Below, piece after piece: positions 33,365 to 36,474 of a DNA stretch of 36,474 nt. A program made the position numbers and the translations under genes. The stretch's first letter is position 1; the number at the start of each line of letters is the position of its first letter. This stretch comes from Oscillospiraceae bacterium (GTDB lineage Bacteria > Bacillota > Clostridia > Oscillospirales > Ruminococcaceae). Location: the NCBI GenBank assembly GCA_022791945.1, contig JAAVZY010000015.1, positions 1-36,474 on the forward strand, given 5' to 3'. Below the pieces are notes generated by a model. The model was not told the origin of the DNA and ran no database searches. It saw only the letters and a list, made by a program, of their open reading frames with translations.

Positions 33365-33418
33365 CCTGTATAAAAACGCCCTTCCATTCTTACGAATGGA
33401 AGGGCGTTTTTATACAGG
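33365..33418. terminator. Bidirectional intrinsic terminator
   Basis: A perfect 25-bp inverted repeat with loop TTAC. Each arm reads, from the outside, CCTGTATAAAAA then CGCCCTTCCATTC, so the GC-rich stem is flanked by a T-run on both strands. It separates the convergent ROK and DUF6171/arabinofuranosidase transcripts. It is not part of the modular repeat family. Confidence 0.93.
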
Positions 33419-33453
33419 GCGTAAATCCGGAGCATTGTACCAGGGGCGGCGCT

Positions 33454-33699
33454 TCACCATCTTCTGGGCAGGGCGGGACAGCGCTGGGCCCGCTTTGCGG
33501 CCCGCAGCTCCGCCACACAGCCGCAGAGGGAACAGAACCCGTTCACCAGATTTTCGCATTGAAGGCACCGGGCCAGACGCCGCTGATATTCAGCGGCGTC
33601 TGCCTTCTGCTCCTCTGGCAGACTCTCCAGATACTCTTTTACCTGCGTCAGGAAGGCCTGCTCGTCCGTGTCCTTCAGCAGGCACCGGCAGGGCTTCAC
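33454..33699 (-). CDS. Small cysteine-rich protein, DUF6171-like
   Basis: An 81-residue protein with cysteines at 4, 6, 45, 48, 56, 59, 61 and 74 (CRC, CLQC, CSLCGC). The pattern of a CRCLL start, a helical middle with [11 protein letters not shown] and a C-terminal cysteine cluster ending in RAAK..RCP fits DUF6171, a family of small metal-binding-looking proteins of unknown function. It overlaps the end of the arabinofuranosidase gene by 4 bp (ATGA), so translation is coupled. No functional link to arabinan use is known. Confidence 0.78.
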   Translation of the reverse strand: MKPCRCLLKDTDEQAFLTQVKEYLESLPEEQKADAAEYQRRLARCLQCENLVNGFCSLCGCVAELRAAKRAQRCPALPRRW

Positions 33700-35150
33700 T
33701 GCTCCCGGGGGAGGGTGAACGCCGCCGCGCTGCAGGGGGGCAGTGTAAACCGAAGATGCTCCCCCTCTAGGGCAAAGCCTGTAAAGGCTGCCAGCTTCAC
33801 GGTTTCCGGGGCTTCAAAGGTGTTGAAGGCATGAGGCGGCCCCGTCAGGATCCGGGCGGAGGCGGTCCTTCCGGTCAGACCTTCCAGCAGGCAGTCCAGC
33901 TCCGCCGGCGCGTCCATGGAGAGATTGGCGGCAGTCAGGTGGACGGTTCCCTCTTCGTTCACAGAGGCGGAGAGGGTGATCTGCCGCCCGCCCTCTGCGG
34001 AGCTTTCCAACAGGCGGTTCCCCTGGTGCTCCTTGTACAGGTCGAAGATGTGATAGGTGGGAGTCAGCACCATCCGGTCCCCTTCGGTGAGGATCACCGA
34101 CTGAAGCACATTGACCGTCTGGGCCAGATTCGCCATAGACACCCGGTCGCTGTGCTGGTTGAAGATGTTCAGGGTCAGCGCCGCCACCATGGCGTCCCGC
34201 ATGGTATTCTGCTGATAGAGGAACCCCGGATTGGTGCCCGGCTCCACGTCGAACCAGCAGCCCCACTCATCCACAATCAGCCCAATCCGCTGCTCCGGAT
34301 CGTAGCGATCCATGATCTGGCTGTGACGGGTGATCAGTTCGTCCATGAACCAGGCCTTTTCCATGGTGATTTCATACTCGGCCGGGGTGAACTCCGTGGC
34401 GGAGCCCTTGTGCTCCCAGACGCCGGGGAGCACATAGTAGTGCATGGTCAGACCGTCCATGTATTTGGCCGCCTGCTCCATGAGCACCTGCGTCCAGTGA
34501 TAATCGTCGTTGCTGGCGCCGCTGGCGATCCGGCAAACCTGGTTGTCCCCGTAGCTGCGCACATAGGTCTGGTATCTCCGGAAAACGTCCGCATAGTACT
34601 CCGCCCGCATACTGCCCCCGCAGCCCCAGGTTTCGTTGCCCACGCCGAAGTATTTCACCTTCCAGGCCTCGGGATGACCGTTTTGGGCCCGGAGCTCCGC
34701 CATGGGGGAAACCCCGTCAAAGGTCAGGTACTCCATCCATTCGCTCATTTCCCGGACAGTGCCGCTGCCTACGTTGCCGTTGATGTAGGGCTGACAGCCC
34801 AGCTGGCGGCAGAGCTCCATAAATTCATGGGTGCCGAAGGAGTTGTCCTCCACCACGCCGCCCCAGTTGGTGTTTACCATCCGCTTCCGGCTTTCCTGGG
34901 GACCGATGCCGTCCATCCAGTGGTATTCGTCCGCGAAGCAGCCTCCCGGCCACCGGAGCACGGGAATCCGGATGTTCCGCAGGGCCGCCACCACGTCGTT
35001 CCGCATCCCGTTGGTGTTGGGAATGGGGGAATCCTTCCCTACGAAGATCCCGTTGTAGATGCAGCGTCCCAGATGCTCCGAAAAATGCCCATAGATCTCC
35101 GGCCGGATCCTGCTTCTCCTGCTCGTTGTATTGACTGTGCAGCTTATCAT
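33696..35150 (-). CDS. Alpha-L-arabinofuranosidase, GH51
   Basis: The enzyme removes terminal arabinofuranose from arabinan or arabinoxylan oligosaccharides. [17 protein letters not shown] (residues 18-34), [22 protein letters not shown] with the acid/base E173, and VDEWGCWFD with the nucleophile E295 are the GH51 hallmarks; a C-terminal beta domain follows from about 370. No signal peptide is present, so it works on imported oligosaccharides. The ATG at 35150 has AAGGA 10 bases upstream; a TTG at 35177 would add nine residues. Length 484 is typical. It forms a unit with the DUF6171-like gene. Confidence 0.94.
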   Translation of the reverse strand: MISCTVNTTSRRSRIRPEIYGHFSEHLGRCIYNGIFVGKDSPIPNTNGMRNDVVAALRNIRIPVLRWPGGCFADEYHWMDGIGPQESRKRMVNTNWGGVVEDNSFGTHEFMELCRQLGCQPYINGNVGSGTVREMSEWMEYLTFDGVSPMAELRAQNGHPEAWKVKYFGVGNETWGCGGSMRAEYYADVFRRYQTYVRSYGDNQVCRIASGASNDDYHWTQVLMEQAAKYMDGLTMHYYVLPGVWEHKGSATEFTPAEYEITMEKAWFMDELITRHSQIMDRYDPEQRIGLIVDEWGCWFDVEPGTNPGFLYQQNTMRDAMVAALTLNIFNQHSDRVSMANLAQTVNVLQSVILTEGDRMVLTPTYHIFDLYKEHQGNRLLESSAEGGRQITLSASVNEEGTVHLTAANLSMDAPAELDCLLEGLTGRTASARILTGPPHAFNTFEAPETVKLAAFTGFALEGEHLRFTLPPCSAAAFTLPREQ

Positions 35151-35169
35151 GGATGTTCCATCCTTTCGT

Positions 35170-35412
35170 AAGGGCAAGGCCGCGAGACTCTGTCTCGCGC
35201 TCTGCCAAAGGGATTAAATCCCCTTGGAACCCGTAATTTTAAGGGCTTTTTTAAGGGCGGAAAAGGGGTGGGGTCAAGTCTGTACAGACTTTCCTCTCCC
35301 TGTCACGCAGATAGTCTGATTCACGCAGTACGCTTTTTTCGTAAAGAAAAAAGCTCCCTCCTGCGGGCGGGGGACTTCCTGTCCCGCACCCAGAGCCTGC
35401 GCCAAGAGATTT
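35170..35412. repeat. Modular fold-back intergenic repeat, half copy
   Basis: It lies between abfA and the downstream end of the lipoprotein gene. It begins AAGGGCAAGGCCGCGAGAC-TCT-GTCTCGCG (about 35170-35198), then AAAGGGATTAAATCCCCTTGG, the AAGGGCTTTTTTAAGGGC arm, GTCTGTACAGAC (35278-35289), one core TTTTTTCGTAAAGAAAAAA (about 35334-35352) and AGCTCCCTCCTGCG. The second half is missing. Confidence 0.82.
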
Positions 35413-35413
35413 T

Positions 35414-36115
35414 TTAGGGCAGCAGCCCCAGCCTGTCGCACATATTGGCATGGGCAAGCTCGCTCCAGATACCAGCGCCGGAAAAGGTGAGCACCGTCGC
35501 CGGCGCATCCTCATAGCAGACCAGCGACACGCTGCTCAGGGGGCGCTCACTGAACTGCCGGTAGGAATTCGGGTTCGGGATGGGCCATTCCAGCTGTTCG
35601 TAAGCGTACTGATAAAAGGCGGTGGCTTTTTCCTGGTGCTCAGGCGGGAGCGCCCCTGTTGTGGCCTGACTGACAGCCTCCCACTTCAGCTGAAGCGGAT
35701 CCAGCTGGCTGGTGAAGGAGTACCCCTCCTTTTGCAGCAGGGCCTCCAGCTCTCCGCAGCTTTTCTCGAAGGCCTCCCGCTCCGGTATTCCCTGCCGTGC
35801 CAGAGTGATTTTGTTCAGTATGCACTCTTCCCCCAGAAGTCCCGTGTTAAACTCTGCCTGAATCTGATAGGTTTCCCCGAGAAACTCTGTCTCCGGTTTC
35901 CGGTAATAGAGATAGCCGCTCTCATTCCGGTGCTCCTCCGAGATGGTATAATCCTCGGCCTCATCGCCCATCGCCGCCAGAAATTCCTCCGGCGTCATCC
36001 CCCAGAAGGTTTCGGGATAACGCAGATATGCCAATTCCTCATAGGGAGCCTTCGTTTTAGCCGCGCACCCGGACAGCGACAGGATTACAGCAATAACCAA
36101 TACCAGCTTTTTCAT
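35414..36115 (-). CDS. Predicted lipoprotein of unknown function
   Basis: The start MKKLVLVIAVILSLSGC is a lipoprotein signal with the lipobox LSGC and C17 as the lipidated residue. The mature part is about 215 residues, acidic, with FWGMTPEEFLAAMGD near residue 40, a pattern seen in clostridial lipoproteins with an LPxxFWGMTxxE stretch, and a helical C-terminal half. The family is not recognised. The ATG at 36115 has AGGGGGA 7 bases upstream; the frame reaches to 36352 but the upstream part is repeat sequence. It seems to stand alone. Confidence 0.82.
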   Translation of the reverse strand: MKKLVLVIAVILSLSGCAAKTKAPYEELAYLRYPETFWGMTPEEFLAAMGDEAEDYTISEEHRNESGYLYYRKPETEFLGETYQIQAEFNTGLLGEECILNKITLARQGIPEREAFEKSCGELEALLQKEGYSFTSQLDPLQLKWEAVSQATTGALPPEHQEKATAFYQYAYEQLEWPIPNPNSYRQFSERPLSSVSLVCYEDAPATVLTFSGAGIWSELAHANMCDRLGLLP

Positions 36116-36194
36116 GGGAACATCCCCCTTACCTGAAGTCAATTCCTTTTTCCTGGAATCCGATGGAGAACCTGTTCCAAATTTCTGCATGGAC

Positions 36195-36340
36195 GGAAAG
36201 AGCAAGACTGTGAGGCTCTGCGTCGCAGGTGCTGCCCCGCGCGCAGAGCTGAATTTTTTCTTTACGAAAAAATGGCTAGGCGGGCAATCGTCTCTGTAGA
36301 GAGTACCAGCGAGGCAGGGACTGAAATCCTGCCCCCTAAA
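36195..36340. repeat. Intergenic repeat, core fragment
   Basis: Only the core block remains: GAATTTTTTCTTTACGAAAAAATG (about 36250-36273), GGCGGGCAATCGTC (about 36279-36292) and GTACCAGCGAGGCAGGGA (about 36303-36320). The same block is found at about 1815-1890 and, inverted, in the complete copies. The region before the lipoprotein start (36116-36194) has no other recognisable site. Confidence 0.7.
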
Positions 36341-36363
36341 ATCCCGTATCAATTATACATATG

Positions 36364-36474
36364 TCAGCCGATGTTTAGCCCAAAGAGTTCAATAATCTCT
36401 CTCTGAAAAGCTGTTGTCGTTGTGTAGATCGGCTTACGCTTCCCTTCAACAGAAACTACCCGCAGGGATTTCAT
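36364..36474 (-). CDS. Partial reading frame at the window edge
   Basis: On the minus strand a frame enters at the window edge and ends at a TGA at 36366-36364. It reads MKSLRVVSVEGKRKPIYTTT then TAFQREIIELFGLNI and G. The window edge happens to coincide with an ATG, so this may be a short gene start or, more likely, the C-terminal tail of a longer protein outside the window. The composition is less GC-rich than neighbours and the tail is faintly transposase-like, but I cannot identify it. Confidence 0.35.
   Translation of the reverse strand: MKSLRVVSVEGKRKPIYTTTTAFQREIIELFGLNIG

Noticed and set aside
1-36474. tRNA or rRNA genes
   Set aside because: No cloverleaf with conserved T-loop or rRNA-like stretch was recognised on either strand, though a covariance search was not possible.

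Overview
The window looks like a chromosomal segment of a GC-rich, anaerobic, spore-forming member of the Clostridia, most likely of the Oscillospiraceae/Ruminococcaceae type. The pointers are spoIVA next to a SipL-type SPOCS/LysM gene, an anaerobic ribonucleotide reductase activase, a T-box leader on the leucine operon, Gram-positive ribosome binding sites and a lifestyle that includes arabinan degradation. Genus is not assignable from the sequence alone.

Layout, left to right. (1) 1-1.6 kb, minus strand: nrdG and a GNAT acetyltransferase. (2) 2.0-3.6 kb, plus strand: a VanY-type D,D-carboxypeptidase and an acidic protein of unknown function. (3) 3.7-6.9 kb, minus strand: sipL-spoIVA spore coat/cortex morphogenesis operon behind a sigma-E-like promoter. 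(4) 7.8-9.1 kb: a WYL regulator fused to a zinc ribbon. (5) 9.4-16.2 kb, plus strand: an aromatic amino acid operon (pheA, a VOC protein, aroB, aroC, an aroE-aroK fusion, aroF, a YdcF-family gene) ending in an internally deleted acetyltransferase relic. (6) 17.0-19.8 kb, minus strand: nrnA-truB-ribF. (7) 19.8-21.7 kb: a lower-GC serine hydrolase whose 3' end is cut by a repeat, and a lipoprotein. (8) 22.0-28.5 kb, minus strand: leuA-nudix-leuC-leuD-leuB with a T-box leader and a consensus promoter. (9) 28.9-36.1 kb: a membrane-anchored glycerophosphodiesterase, bifunctional NAD(P)HX repair enzyme, ROK sugar kinase, GH51 arabinofuranosidase with a DUF6171-like cysteine-rich protein, and a lipoprotein. 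The right edge holds an unidentified partial reading frame.

The most striking content is not a gene. Roughly one eighth of the window is a family of modular fold-back repeats that fills almost every larger intergenic gap. Full copies (about 330 to 870 bp) are built as nested inverted repeats: outer ends reading AAGACCTCGAG / CTCGAGGTCTT, then a series of short perfect hairpins, then an inner inverted repeat of about 75 bp ending in the palindrome AAGTCTGTACAGACTT, and a core with the near-palindrome TTTTTTCTTTACGAAAAAA. Between copies the hairpin arms change together so that pairing is kept. Copies often begin within a few bases of a stop codon, one splits the leucine operon between leuC and leuD, and at least one has cut the end of a gene. 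No transposase or partner protein for these elements is visible in the window, so how they spread and what they do is open.

Most functional calls rest on motif recognition by eye; no database search was run.
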